NCBI RefSeq assembly: GCF_008973485.1
Contig: NZ_CP031223.1
Coordinates: 434,001-498,000, forward strand
Direction: 5' to 3'
Length of the DNA: 64,000 bases
Source: Psychrobacillus glaciei
Lineage (GTDB): Bacteria; Bacillota; Bacilli; Bacillales_A; Planococcaceae
The notes beneath the pieces are model-generated. The model did no database searches. It was given only the letters and a program-made list of their open reading frames with translations, and had not been told where the DNA came from. This document shows positions 26,666 through 35,819 of this stretch, piece after piece. Positions within the stretch are counted from its first letter, which is position 1, and each line of letters starts with the position of its first letter. The position numbers and the translations under genes are program-made.

Positions 26666-28031
26666 GGAGGAAGAAAAGAAATTGGAGCAGAGGAAAAAAA
26701 CGATCGATAAAGTAGAAGTGCCAATGGACAAGCTACATTTTGCAGTAAGAAATGGTTTTGAGAAAGCGAAAAAGGAACGAATATTAAAAAGAAAAAAGAT
26801 AATAAAACGGAGTACATGGTCATTTGTTGTTGCTGCAATTCTTCTCATCTCATTTATCACATCCATCAATGTTTCTCCTGCTTTCGCTAATAAAGTTGCA
26901 TCAATACCTGGGCTGGATCGGATAGTTGCACTCATACAACAAGATAAAGGGTTAGTAGCAGCGATTGAAAATGACTTTTATCAACCAATAAATAAGTCAC
27001 AAGAAAAAAATGGCATTACAGTGACACTTGATGGAGTAATAGCTGATAAAAAGGGAATGATTATTTTTTACTCCGTAAAGACGGAAGAAGTGGATGTAAA
27101 TTCACTTGGATTAAAATATCTTGCATTATGGTCGAAAAACTACGGCGAGGGAGAGCGTTGGGAATTCATTAAATCAGCCCCTCCGCTGACACCAAATCAA
27201 GACTCTCATTTTAATAGCGGGACTATGCATATTGAAAAGGTTACACATAAAAAAGATCTCTCTTGGAAGATAGGATTACAGATTGGTGAAAAAATAGAAA
27301 ATTTTAAAATTCCATTTACTTATAAAACGATGGATGTTGAGAGTAAGGATATTATTGTAAACAAAGAAGTTACGGTTTATGGTCAACATTTTAAAGTAAT
27401 GGATTTAATCGTCGACCCAATACGTACAGTTGTTAGGATAGAAGAAGATCCAAGTAACACTAAGAAACTTCTTGCTTGTCCATTTGATGAATTAGAACTT
27501 GTAGACGAACTTGGTAGAAAATGGTCTACTCTCCCTTGTAATGCATATAAGCCCTTAGAGAAAGGTAATGTATGGGAAGTACCTCTAAAAGAAAGTTTTT
27601 ACTTTTATGATCCTAAAAAGTTAACATTAACCTTTGGGAAAATTGCGGCCATGGAGAAAGATGAAGCACATATTTTGATCGACACCAATGCTAAGGTGTT
27701 TTTGGAGCAACCTTCGAAATCGATATTCTCTAACTTGCAAGTGGTGGATAATAGAGGCAGTTTTATAGTGCAAGTAGAAAAAGATTACGATATGAATATG
27801 GTTTACTTTAATAAATTTAAAGATGCGAATGAAAAAGAATTTTATTTATACTATGGAGGACGTATACCCCTTGTTTCTAACTATGTAAAAGGCTCAATGA
27901 TTAACATTTCTGAAGTTGAAAAGAAAATAGAATTTGATTTACCAATCAAGTCATTTACAAACCCATTACGATTTGATCTCGATTTTTACCCATCCTGGAT
28001 TGAAGAGGATGTACTGGTGGAAATTAAATAA
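26658..28031 (+). CDS. Membrane anti-sigma factor, DUF4179-type
   Basis: About 457 residues from a GTG at 26658, which follows GGGGAGG and overlaps the sigma stop codon. Residues 1-50 are charged and cytoplasmic, with the helical part (LHFAVRNGFEKAKKERILKR) that would bind sigma. One membrane helix follows (about residues 53-72, WSFVVAAILLISFITSINVS), then a large outside part. The sequence after the helix (NVSPAFANKVASIPGLDRIV) is typical of DUF4179 anti-sigma proteins, which pair with ECF factors in Bacillales. It may release sigma after regulated proteolysis; this is inferred from related anti-sigma factors. Confidence 0.85.
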   Translation: MFEEEEKKLEQRKKTIDKVEVPMDKLHFAVRNGFEKAKKERILKRKKIIKRSTWSFVVAAILLISFITSINVSPAFANKVASIPGLDRIVALIQQDKGLVAAIENDFYQPINKSQEKNGITVTLDGVIADKKGMIIFYSVKTEEVDVNSLGLKYLALWSKNYGEGERWEFIKSAPPLTPNQDSHFNSGTMHIEKVTHKKDLSWKIGLQIGEKIENFKIPFTYKTMDVESKDIIVNKEVTVYGQHFKVMDLIVDPIRTVVRIEEDPSNTKKLLACPFDELELVDELGRKWSTLPCNAYKPLEKGNVWEVPLKESFYFYDPKKLTLTFGKIAAMEKDEAHILIDTNAKVFLEQPSKSIFSNLQVVDNRGSFIVQVEKDYDMNMVYFNKFKDANEKEFYLYYGGRIPLVSNYVKGSMINISEVEKKIEFDLPIKSFTNPLRFDLDFYPSWIEEDVLVEIK

Positions 28032-28035
28032 AAAA

Positions 28036-28082
28036 CAACGAGTTTCTTGAACAATCTTTCATTGTTCAAGAAACTCGTATTT
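28036..28082. terminator. Shared terminator between convergent genes
   Basis: ACGAGTTTCTTGAACAAT (28038-28055) and ATTGTTCAAGAAACTCGT (28061-28078) form an 18-bp perfect stem. The better T run lies on the minus-strand side (from the A-rich 28030-28037), so it mainly ends the minus-strand gene at 28095. Confidence 0.85.
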
Positions 28083-28094
28083 CAAGAAGTTGAT

Positions 28095-29465
28095 TTAATA
28101 CATATTCAAAATACCAACCTGATCTATCTTAAATTCCATATATCCGGTTGGTTGAACAGTGAAATACATTTTATTTTCACCATTCATAAGAGGTCCATAA
28201 TAATTATTTTCTACCTCCACATTAAAAGATGCGATATATTCCACTTGTGAACCACTTCTTCCGATTTCCGTTAACTTAATAAACTCTACTTTTTTAATGC
28301 CTTTTTTAAATTCACCTACATTAAAAGTAGAATAAGGAAGAAACTGATTTTGAGCAATTTTTGTGTCAACAAGTAAGTAATTAAATAAGTTTGAAATAGG
28401 ATTTACATTACCAGGAATATCTAATTCCCAATATGGCTCTTTGCTAACTCGCCATCCAGCTTTTTCAACATATTGATATTCGACAATATACATTTGCTTT
28501 TGTTTCATCTCTCCGAAAGGAACAGTTACTCGATAAAATGTTGTATTTTTATCGGTCTTAATGAATTCGGCAGTGGCTTTTGTCCACTCCTCTAAAGAAC
28601 CAATGTCCGCTTCAATCTGTGCAAGTTTTCCTTTGTATTCAATAATTCCTCGGTCTTTGATAAACTGCTCAGCAGCAGATGGGGTCATCGATTGTGTTAA
28701 GTAGTTTACTAATTTGTTTTTGGTATCAATTTTACTTGATAAGTATCGATACGTATTTCCATTGAAAAAGAAAGTTTTATATTCGCCAGGTCCATACTCA
28801 CCACCGGCTTGAACATAGCTTGAAACTACTTTAAATTTTGCGGCCAATTCAACAGCTATTTTTGAGGTAATTGCTGTACTTTTTTCTTGCTTAGGCTCTT
28901 TACTAATTTTCCATCCTACCTTGTTAACATATTGGTACTCAACGATGAAATCTTGTTTTACACTAGTATTCCATACTGGAACGGATAATCTGTAATAGAC
29001 AATGTTCTTTTCAGTTTTCACATACTGTGCAGTAGCTTTTTCCCACTGCAATAAAGAGCCACCATCTGCTTCAATTTGAGCTAATTTTCCATTATACTCA
29101 ATAATTCCTCGACTTTTTATATACTGCTCCGCTTCCGGAGGTACTAAAACCGTTTCTAAGTAGCTTTTTAACTTTTTTTTCGTATCGATTGAGCTAGATA
29201 AGTAGCGATAGATTTTCTTATTATAAGAAAATGTTTTATATTCATCTTTTTTATAATCACCGCCACGCTGTACATAATTGGATACCTTATTAAATTCCAC
29301 TGTCAGATTAATAGCTTGTTTTGCTGTTAATTCATTCTGTTGTTGTGCATTTTGTGCAACTTTGGATTGTTCTTTAGCTAAAACGACTGCATTTTGCGAA
29401 AACGGAATGCCTAACAAGATAATCGTTAATCCTGTAATCAAAAGCCTTTTACTATTTCCAAACAT
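28095..29465 (-). CDS. Secreted protein with two IseA-like domains
   Basis: The 456-residue protein has a signal peptide (cut near residue 30). Two repeats follow, of the IseA (YoeB) type, at about residues 45-200 and 201-350. Both contain EYKTF..N...YRYLSS.IDTK.KL, GIIEY.GKLAQIEAD, and a closing Y.YV.K.GW..SKEP. B. subtilis IseA is a single-domain secreted inhibitor of DL-endopeptidases such as LytE, LytF and CwlO. A C-terminal region of about 100 residues is not part of IseA as I know it. The gene converges on the sigma/anti-sigma pair and has a perfect AGGAGGG site. An inhibitory role is inferred. Confidence 0.8.
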   Translation of the reverse strand: MFGNSKRLLITGLTIILLGIPFSQNAVVLAKEQSKVAQNAQQQNELTAKQAINLTVEFNKVSNYVQRGGDYKKDEYKTFSYNKKIYRYLSSSIDTKKKLKSYLETVLVPPEAEQYIKSRGIIEYNGKLAQIEADGGSLLQWEKATAQYVKTEKNIVYYRLSVPVWNTSVKQDFIVEYQYVNKVGWKISKEPKQEKSTAITSKIAVELAAKFKVVSSYVQAGGEYGPGEYKTFFFNGNTYRYLSSKIDTKNKLVNYLTQSMTPSAAEQFIKDRGIIEYKGKLAQIEADIGSLEEWTKATAEFIKTDKNTTFYRVTVPFGEMKQKQMYIVEYQYVEKAGWRVSKEPYWELDIPGNVNPISNLFNYLLVDTKIAQNQFLPYSTFNVGEFKKGIKKVEFIKLTEIGRSGSQVEYIASFNVEVENNYYGPLMNGENKMYFTVQPTGYMEFKIDQVGILNMY

Positions 29466-29598
29466 TTAATAATCCCTCCTGTAAATTGTTGTAATTTCCA
29501 ACATTTAATTAGGCCACGCTAATCACTTGTCGTTACATCAAAATAAATACTTTTTTCTACCTCTTATAAATAGTATGCATAGTCGGAGATTATTCATA

Positions 29599-29640
29599 AA
29601 AAAACTGCAGCTACTCGTATTTCTACGAGTAGCTGCAGTT
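29599..29640 (-). terminator. Terminator of the SbsC-like gene
   Basis: AACTGCAGCTACTCGT and ACGAGTAGCTGCAGTT form a perfect 16-bp stem with a 6-base loop. On the minus strand a T7 run follows, ten bases after the stop of the gene at 29650. Confidence 0.9.
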
Positions 29641-29649
29641 AGTAATATA

Positions 29650-30744
29650 TTATTCAACATCTTCCGAATCAGAATGATCTAACACATCCACGTATTTCCA
29701 GTTGCCAGTGTCATCTTTTTCTAAAAGGTAAGTAGTAGTATAATTTAGTGTTTCCTTTTCGTCAATGATTGCCTTTTGATTTTGAGTAACTAATGCAGAA
29801 CCATCTAAAATATAATGAACTTCTAAACCTAGAGTTTCATATTTTACATCAAAGTCTTTAAAGGTTGACCCTATTACTTCTTTAAGAGTGTCATAACCAG
29901 GATAATCTGCGCTATAAAGACCTAACATAGCGTCAAGATTTTCAGCATTTGCATATTCATCCGCTTTTTTAAAGAACTCCGTAATTTCTTTCTCTTGTGC
30001 TAGAAAGTTTGAATCTTTTCTAATGCTTTCTTGGTAAGCATTGTACAAATCATCTATTATCGATTCATCATTAATTTCATCTAGTAAATCGAAGAATTCT
30101 GAAACATTTGCTTCTACAGTTTTTTGGTCCGCTTTTTTAGTAATTAAATCGTCCAATTTATCTAAATGCATTTTAGCAGTAATTACATATTTTGATGATT
30201 GAAGTGCTTTTTCACCAGGTGTTTTGTATTTAGTTAATATTGCATCTCGTGTTGATTTTCCGTAAACACGGTATAGTAAGATTGCTTGTTTACGAATCTC
30301 ACTAGATAATTCATGATAACTTTTTTCCGTTATATCAGAAGTTGGGTTTGCTGCATATAAAGTATTGAATTGGTTTGCTTTATCCACGATTTTTTTACCG
30401 GAAGTAATTGCATCAATATATCCCATTGCGCGAGTATAGTGAATACCAACATTATCTTCTAGACGTTTTTCTAACTTTACTTTATCTTTTACACTTACTT
30501 TAGCTATTTCTTCCTTTGCTTTTAAGTAAGAATCTTTTGTTGCGTTAAAAATTTTCATATCAGGGTTTTTAATTTCTTTTGTAAGTTCATAAGAAATTTG
30601 CCACTTTAAAGCACCTGCATTTTGTTCTGCTATTTTAACAAGAGATTCTGCTTGTGAAACAGAAGCTGCTTCTGCGGTAGATGGAGTAAATATATTTGCT
30701 CCAACTAGTCCTGTTGCCAATAAGATAGATAATAGTTTTTTCAT
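29650..30744 (-). CDS. Secreted SbsC-like protein with NTF2-like C-terminus
   Basis: The 364-residue protein has a signal peptide with cleavage after AEA (residues 24-26). Residues 30-210 are helical and resemble the SbsC S-layer-associated domain (GKKIVDKANQFNTLYAANPT, IRKQAILLYRVYGKSTRDAIL). From about residue 245 the pattern (ITEFFKKADEYANAENLDAMLGLYSADYPGYD ... VKYETLGLEVHYILDGSALVTQ) suggests an NTF2/SnoaL-like domain, which often binds small molecules or proteins. It is predicted to be secreted or wall-associated; the function is unknown. It is monocistronic, with a strong terminator. Confidence 0.75.
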   Translation of the reverse strand: MKKLLSILLATGLVGANIFTPSTAEAASVSQAESLVKIAEQNAGALKWQISYELTKEIKNPDMKIFNATKDSYLKAKEEIAKVSVKDKVKLEKRLEDNVGIHYTRAMGYIDAITSGKKIVDKANQFNTLYAANPTSDITEKSYHELSSEIRKQAILLYRVYGKSTRDAILTKYKTPGEKALQSSKYVITAKMHLDKLDDLITKKADQKTVEANVSEFFDLLDEINDESIIDDLYNAYQESIRKDSNFLAQEKEITEFFKKADEYANAENLDAMLGLYSADYPGYDTLKEVIGSTFKDFDVKYETLGLEVHYILDGSALVTQNQKAIIDEKETLNYTTTYLLEKDDTGNWKYVDVLDHSDSEDVE

Positions 30745-30912
30745 GCATATTCCCCTAAATTTCGATAGTCTTACAGTAATTGTATTTAGTAAGCCTCAAT
30801 AAGAATATTGTATTTTTAGGGTTAATACTAGTGAAAAAAGGTGGTCCATAGACCATATATTGGTACATTAGTTGTTAAAATTACGCGTACCTACTATAAA
30901 ACATAACTTTGT

Positions 30913-31218
30913 TTACTTTATTATGGAAGGGAGAGGGTATTTTAAAGCATTTTTCACCATTTTTTGTTTAGCTGCTTCTATTAAATCAATATTTAGCGTA
31001 TTTGCAAGTTGCAGAAGGTAAATAAATACATCTGCCGCTTCATCTATAATTGCTTGTTTATCCTTTTCAATTGCTTCCTCGGCTGAAATCCATTGAAAGT
31101 GCTCTAGTAGTTCACTTGCTTCTAAAGAAATCGAAATAGCAAGACTACGAGCATCGTGATTTCCTCCCCACCCTCGATCATCACGGAATTTAAGTATTTT
31201 CTCTGTTAGTTCTTTCAT
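30913..31218 (-). CDS. MazG-like nucleotide pyrophosphohydrolase
   Basis: The 101-residue all-helical protein has the MazG-like acidic motif: ISLEASELLEHFQW (ExxE) followed by IIDEAADVFIYLLQLAN (ExxD), which bind Mg ions. It resembles RS21-C6/dCTPase-like proteins that hydrolyse (d)NTPs or modified nucleotides to monophosphates in house-cleaning. It lies ten bases after the methyltransferase gene on the same strand, so the two are an operon. Full length for this class. Confidence 0.88.
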   Translation of the reverse strand: MKELTEKILKFRDDRGWGGNHDARSLAISISLEASELLEHFQWISAEEAIEKDKQAIIDEAADVFIYLLQLANTLNIDLIEAAKQKMVKNALKYPLPSIIK

Positions 31219-31228
31219 TTATTTTTCC

Positions 31229-32074
31229 TCACTTCGCTAAAAAAGTATAGGTAGACATCGATTTGACATTGTCTTGGTTTCTAGCTGCTTCTAATAAATA
31301 AATTTCCGATTGAATCAATGCTTGAAATTTATGAGGTAAATGATTAGTTGACTGAAGCTCTTCCTTGTAACTAGCCAATGTGTTTTGGATTTCCCATTTC
31401 GCATCTTGAAGATGAGAAGAGTCAATGGTTTTTTCAGCTACTATTTGCCATCCAGCACTTCCTACAATGTTTTGAATGTCTTTTGGTGTGAAGAGTGTTC
31501 GAACATTGGATAAGCTATTTTCTTTAAAACATTCATACTGTGCTTGAATGAGTACGGATAAGAAATGGGGAAGTTGTTCATTTGTCTGAACTCTTGTGTC
31601 CCATTCAGCAAAGCATAATATATTTCCCCATTTTTTTATTTTCTTCAATATGTCATGGAGTTCTTTTGGTGATTTCAAGTACCAAGAACAATGGGACATC
31701 ACAATATAATCAAAGGATTTATCTGGGAAATCCATTTCTGCTGAGAGTACATCTGTTTCAAAATCTACTTTTATACGACTTCCTATTGAAGAATTTTTCA
31801 AAAAATCGATAGAGTCACCTACTGTTACAGGGCTACCGTAATCAGGCGATGCAATATCAATTCCGTGTACAACACCTTCATCCCCGATAATGTATGCCAA
31901 AACTGCTGTTGTATCTCCTTGGCCGCAGCCAATTTCCAACACCTTGCTTCCAGATTTAATATCCCAAAATTCTACTAACTTCAATCGATGCTCTGTTTGC
32001 ACACTTTGAATACTAGGATCATATTCATTTGGTGGCATGCACTTAACAATCTCTGCAATCTTACGAGTACTCAT
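31229..32074 (-). CDS. SAM-dependent class I methyltransferase
   Basis: The 281-residue protein has the class I fold: motif I VLEIGCGQGDTTAVLA (about residues 45-60), the acidic VVHGIDIASPDYG at the end of strand 2, and SFDYIVMSHCSWYLKSP as motif IV. The C-terminal helices (FLSVLIQAQYECFKE) suggest a small-molecule substrate, which cannot be named. AAGGGG precedes the ATG. It is co-transcribed with the MazG-like gene downstream. Confidence 0.82.
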   Translation of the reverse strand: MSTRKIAEIVKCMPPNEYDPSIQSVQTEHRLKLVEFWDIKSGSKVLEIGCGQGDTTAVLAYIIGDEGVVHGIDIASPDYGSPVTVGDSIDFLKNSSIGSRIKVDFETDVLSAEMDFPDKSFDYIVMSHCSWYLKSPKELHDILKKIKKWGNILCFAEWDTRVQTNEQLPHFLSVLIQAQYECFKENSLSNVRTLFTPKDIQNIVGSAGWQIVAEKTIDSSHLQDAKWEIQNTLASYKEELQSTNHLPHKFQALIQSEIYLLEAARNQDNVKSMSTYTFLAK

Positions 32075-32149
32075 TCCATCACCCCTTATAAAAGCATTTT
32101 ACACTGTGTTTAGGAAATTTTACATAAGTTGATTAGAAATTTAAATAAT

Positions 32150-33046
32150 TTATTCGAAAATAGAAAGTGAATGACTCGATTTTGTCCGGAGTGAAATAGA
32201 AACGCCGATAACAATAACAAAAGCACCGACCAATTGTAATGGTTGAATACTAATTCCTAACAGCGCAAGTCCGAAAATCATTGCAACAAACGGTTCAAGG
32301 TTTAACAAAAGTGCAGCTTTTGAAGCGCCGATTTTTTGAATAGAGTTATTCCATAAGTACGTGCATAATCCATGCATAATAATCGCAGTTATGATAAGTA
32401 ATAGCCAATAGGAAAGTGGAACAGACAACACAAGATAGGTTTTATTCCAAGGGACGAAAGGAAGTAGACCAATTAGTCCAAAGATATTGCTGAATAAGGT
32501 AATGGTAGAAGGACGTATCGATTTAGATAAATGTTGAACAAATACTAAGAAAACTGAAAAGGATAACATCGTTAAACTGATTAATATTTCTCCTTTCCCA
32601 AAGTTCGGTATAAGGAACGATCCTTTTGTAATAACTAGCCAAACCCCAAGTAAAGCGATAAAGGAACCAATCCAAAACGGAAAAGTTTTTCTCTCCTTAA
32701 AATAATAAGAGGAGAGTAATGCTGTAACAATTGGAGATAAAGCGAGGATTAATGCTGCAGTTACAGGCTCAGTATATTGAAGGCTAGCGTAAAAGCTCCA
32801 TTGGTTCAACGAAACACCTATTAAACCGGCTACTGCTAGCCATATATAATTATGTAAAGTTATTTCCTTGAAGTTAATATTTCTATAGGTCATGAAAAAT
32901 AAGAAAATAAGGATAAATATTAGACGAAAAAATGCGATTATACTTGGGTCGAATACATCAACTAAAATGGATCCAAAGACAAAGTTGCTTCCCCAAGCAA
33001 TTACACAACATAAAAGAATTAAATAAGTAAACCACTGTTTATTCAT
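32150..33046 (-). CDS. DMT-family transporter (EamA)
   Basis: This 298-residue membrane protein has ten predicted helices arranged as two EamA repeats. The first holds SNFVFGSILVDVFDPSIIAFFRL and the second NSIQKIGASKAALLLNLEPFVAMIFG. Members export amino acids or other metabolites. The substrate is unknown. It lies 75 bases upstream of the methyltransferase gene on the same strand and might be in one unit with it. Confidence 0.85.
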   Translation of the reverse strand: MNKQWFTYLILLCCVIAWGSNFVFGSILVDVFDPSIIAFFRLIFILIFLFFMTYRNINFKEITLHNYIWLAVAGLIGVSLNQWSFYASLQYTEPVTAALILALSPIVTALLSSYYFKERKTFPFWIGSFIALLGVWLVITKGSFLIPNFGKGEILISLTMLSFSVFLVFVQHLSKSIRPSTITLFSNIFGLIGLLPFVPWNKTYLVLSVPLSYWLLLIITAIIMHGLCTYLWNNSIQKIGASKAALLLNLEPFVAMIFGLALLGISIQPLQLVGAFVIVIGVSISLRTKSSHSLSIFE

Positions 33047-33159
33047 AGAGCGTTTTGTCCTTTCCTTACATTTAAATAAAAGCTGAAAAGAAAAAGAGGT
33101 GATCTTTTTCTGTTTATATACAGATTAATAATTAGAACTTTTCTATTTGAATGTTCTCT

Positions 33160-33300
33160 GTGAGAGACTGGCCAATAACGGAAACAAGGTTACCGAAATA
33201 AAGGAGCTTGAAGTGACGCAGTCACTTCAAGCTCCTCACGCACTACCGCGGTAATAGTATAGCCGATGTGCAAAATGAAGTACTCTTAAAGGGCGCTTGT
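33160..33300. repeat. Structured intergenic repeat, copy 4 (partial)
   Basis: Only the second hairpin and the right end are present. The arms GGAGCTTGAAGTGAC (33203-33217) and GTCACTTCAAGCTCC (33221-33235) are perfect, loop GCA, flanked by TTACCG and CGGTAAT and by AAGGGCGCTTG at the end. The stem sequence differs from copies 1, 3 and 5 on both arms while pairing is kept. The rest of the gap from 33047 holds no gene. Confidence 0.8.
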
Positions 33301-33307
33301 ACTATTC

Positions 33308-34522
33308 TTACACTAATTCCCCTTTTACCATAACTAAGCGATTTGTTGGTTTTCTAGCAACAACTTCAGCAGAAGAAACTGCATCAAAAAATACGAAACT
33401 TGCATCATCTTGTACTTCTGGCCAAACTTTTTTGCCGTCCTCATTTAAAGCAACTACTCCGCCAGTAACCCATTTAAGTGCATTTCTTAGTGACTTCTCA
33501 TCGATTTTCCGGGTAAGTTCACAAAAGCGTGTAGCTTTTTCTAATACATCACCCGTGCCATATGGACTCCATGAATCGTAAAAACCGTCACAACCGAAGT
33601 GTACTTTTACACCTTGTGCATCTAATAAGTCGATTGGTGGGATCACTCGATTAATATTAATTGGGATAGTAGACATAATGGCTACATCCGATTTAGCGAG
33701 ACGGTTTGCTACAACAATTTGCTGGGGAACAGGGATATCTCCAAGGCAGAATGAGTGACTCAAAGCAGTTCGCCCTTGATAATTTGCTTGTTCTACGATA
33801 TCAATCCACTTATCCGCTGTATAATAACCTACGAATCCACCGTCATGTAAGTGAATATCAACATCAGCATCAAACTCAGTTGCGATATCCATCACTTCGT
33901 ACAGAGATTTTTCGATGGCATTATCAATTCCAGCAGGATCTAATCCTCCAACCATTGTTGCTCCATTTCTCATTGCTTCTCGCATTAATTGAGGTACAGA
34001 TTCACGTAATAATCCATGCTGTGGGAATGCGATAATATCAGCAGTTACTTTGCCTTTAAATGAATCCAGTGCAGCAATAACGCCTTCTAAGTTTTTCAAA
34101 CCGATATACGGATCAATGTTAACATGTGTACGAATATGCGTAGAACCAAATTGAAGCAATGTTTCAATCATTTTCGTAGCTCGTAGCTGTGCGCTGCTTG
34201 CTAAAATAGATAATTCTTTTGCTTCTAGGTCTAAACGTTCTTTTAAGTTAGCGACGGGAGTACATGCTTTCCAGTCTAACGTCATATATGTTTTATCTAA
34301 ATGATTATGCATTTCTTTAAAAGTAGGAAGTGCAAGCTTACCGTGCATATCGATCACTTCAATGCCGTCTGGTATAGCTTCATTCGCTGCTAATTGATCT
34401 ACAATTTTCCCTTCTTCTACTTTTAAATGAAATAAAGCGGTTTCTGTTTCAACTGTTCCGTTACCTAATAATCTTTCTCCAGTTTCTAACTTTACATTAG
34501 AAAGCCATTTAACTTTACTCAT
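33308..34522 (-). CDS. CodA/AtzC-like amidohydrolase, paralogue 1
   Basis: The 404-residue metal-dependent hydrolase is of the cytosine-deaminase-like group. Probable metal and catalytic residues are the HNH in EMHNHLDKTYM, the strand-5 region IDIHLHDGG, the His in RTALSHSFCLG and the Asp in VHFGCDGFYDSWSPYGTGD. Such enzymes hydrolyse cyclic amidines or amides (cytosine, N-isopropylammelide, creatinine). The start overlaps the stop of the upstream paralogue by four bases, so the two are translationally coupled. Last gene of a three-gene minus-strand operon beginning with a binding protein. Confidence 0.85.
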   Translation of the reverse strand: MSKVKWLSNVKLETGERLLGNGTVETETALFHLKVEEGKIVDQLAANEAIPDGIEVIDMHGKLALPTFKEMHNHLDKTYMTLDWKACTPVANLKERLDLEAKELSILASSAQLRATKMIETLLQFGSTHIRTHVNIDPYIGLKNLEGVIAALDSFKGKVTADIIAFPQHGLLRESVPQLMREAMRNGATMVGGLDPAGIDNAIEKSLYEVMDIATEFDADVDIHLHDGGFVGYYTADKWIDIVEQANYQGRTALSHSFCLGDIPVPQQIVVANRLAKSDVAIMSTIPININRVIPPIDLLDAQGVKVHFGCDGFYDSWSPYGTGDVLEKATRFCELTRKIDEKSLRNALKWVTGGVVALNEDGKKVWPEVQDDASFVFFDAVSSAEVVARKPTNRLVMVKGELV

Positions 34523-35760
34523 TTTGTGACCTCCTTCGCTAGAACAGTCTCATTTGTATATGCAATATTTCCTTTTGAAATAACATGTGTTATAGGACGT
34601 CTTCTAGCTACTGCTTGTGCTGAACATACCGCATCGAGTAGAAGTACATTTGCTAAATCTCCTTTTTGAGGCCAAACTCTAGTCCCTATATCGTTAAGAG
34701 GGGTAATCCCACCAGAAGCATATTTCCAACAACGATTTAATGAATATTCGTCGATAAATTTAAATCTTTCTGCTAAAATACTTAATTTTTCTACAGTATC
34801 ACCCGTACCAAAAGGGGACCAGTGATCAGTTAAGCTATCATGACCTAAAGAAACGAATACTCCATTTTCATGTAAATAAGGAATTGGAATTGTAGGGCGG
34901 TTGATTGGAACGGTTGACGTAACGTCAATTTTCGATTCAGCAAGCACTGCAACTAATTCTTCTAATTCTCTACCTTGAAGATCGCCCAAAGCTATTGCGT
35001 GACTTATCGTAACTTGTCCTTCTTTTTTAGCTTGTTTCGTTAATTCTGCTAGTTTATAAAACTCAAAAGCTCCAAGTGAGTTCGGATCATGAATATGAAT
35101 GTCTATTCCACTGCCAGATTCTACTGCAATATCCATTGTTGTGTTAAGGGAAAGGTCGATATTACGATCGATAGTTGCTGGATCAACACCGCCAACTAAT
35201 GTAGCACCCATTTTCATAGCTTCTCTCATTAATGGTTCTACTTTTGAAAGTAATAACCCATGTTGTGGAAATGCAACGATGTCATATGTAACCTGGTCTT
35301 CAAACTTTTTGAAAGCTTCTTTTGTAATTTCAATATGTTTTGTTCCGATTTGAGGATCCACATTACAATGAGAGCGAATATGTGTGTGTCCTTGTGAAAT
35401 TAGCCACTCAATCATGTTTTGCGCGCGGTTTAATGCAAAAGGAAGTTGGGCTGGTAGTAATTCCTGCTCTTCTTCAATTCTCGTTAGAATTCCTTTAGTT
35501 ATAGGCTTACATGCTTTCCAAGGACCACTAAAATACGTTTTATCTACATGGATATGCATTTCTCTGAAGGAAGGCATAAGTAATTTGCCATTAGCCTCAA
35601 TTACTTCAAAATCAGAGCCTTCTATATTTTTTTCTACTTCAATAATTTTTCCATCTTGAATTAGTACATCAAATAGATCTGTTTCGGTTTGAATAACACG
35701 TCCATTTTCATAAGTAAAGCCAGTTTCAAGGCGAGCATTTTTGATAAGTAGAGATTTCAT
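34519..35760 (-). CDS. CodA/AtzC-like amidohydrolase, paralogue 2
   Basis: The 413-residue paralogue of the downstream enzyme is clearly related along its length: EMHIHVDKTYF, PQHGLLLSKVEPLMREAMKMG, IDIHIHDPNSLG, VTISHAIALGD and LGHDSLTDHWSPFGTGD. The last motif has His-Asp where paralogue 1 has Cys-Asp, so specificity may differ. It is preceded by GGGAGG and by a hairpin that separates it from the binding-protein gene. Predicted cytoplasmic. The substrate is unknown; it most likely acts on the compound imported by the nearby ABC system. Confidence 0.85.
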   Translation of the reverse strand: MKSLLIKNARLETGFTYENGRVIQTETDLFDVLIQDGKIIEVEKNIEGSDFEVIEANGKLLMPSFREMHIHVDKTYFSGPWKACKPITKGILTRIEEEQELLPAQLPFALNRAQNMIEWLISQGHTHIRSHCNVDPQIGTKHIEITKEAFKKFEDQVTYDIVAFPQHGLLLSKVEPLMREAMKMGATLVGGVDPATIDRNIDLSLNTTMDIAVESGSGIDIHIHDPNSLGAFEFYKLAELTKQAKKEGQVTISHAIALGDLQGRELEELVAVLAESKIDVTSTVPINRPTIPIPYLHENGVFVSLGHDSLTDHWSPFGTGDTVEKLSILAERFKFIDEYSLNRCWKYASGGITPLNDIGTRVWPQKGDLANVLLLDAVCSAQAVARRRPITHVISKGNIAYTNETVLAKEVTK

Positions 35761-35781
35761 CTTTTATCCTCCCAATAAGTT

Positions 35782-35812
35782 CAAAGAGACTGGAGTATTA
35801 CCAGTCCCTTTG
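35782..35812 (-). terminator. Hairpin between binding-protein and amidohydrolase genes
   Basis: On the minus strand CAAAGGGACTGG pairs with CCAGTCTCTTTG (one wobble). There is no long T run, so it may be a partial terminator or a 3' stabiliser that keeps the binding-protein message in excess. The other binding-protein gene has a hairpin in the same place (51915-51946). Confidence 0.65.
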
Positions 35813-35819
35813 ATGTGTA

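Noticed and set aside
29480..29496. TGTAAA and TGTAAT near the IseA-like gene start, as a WalR box
   Set aside because: The half-sites are four rather than five bases apart, and they overlap the ribosome-site region. Not a convincing WalR operator.
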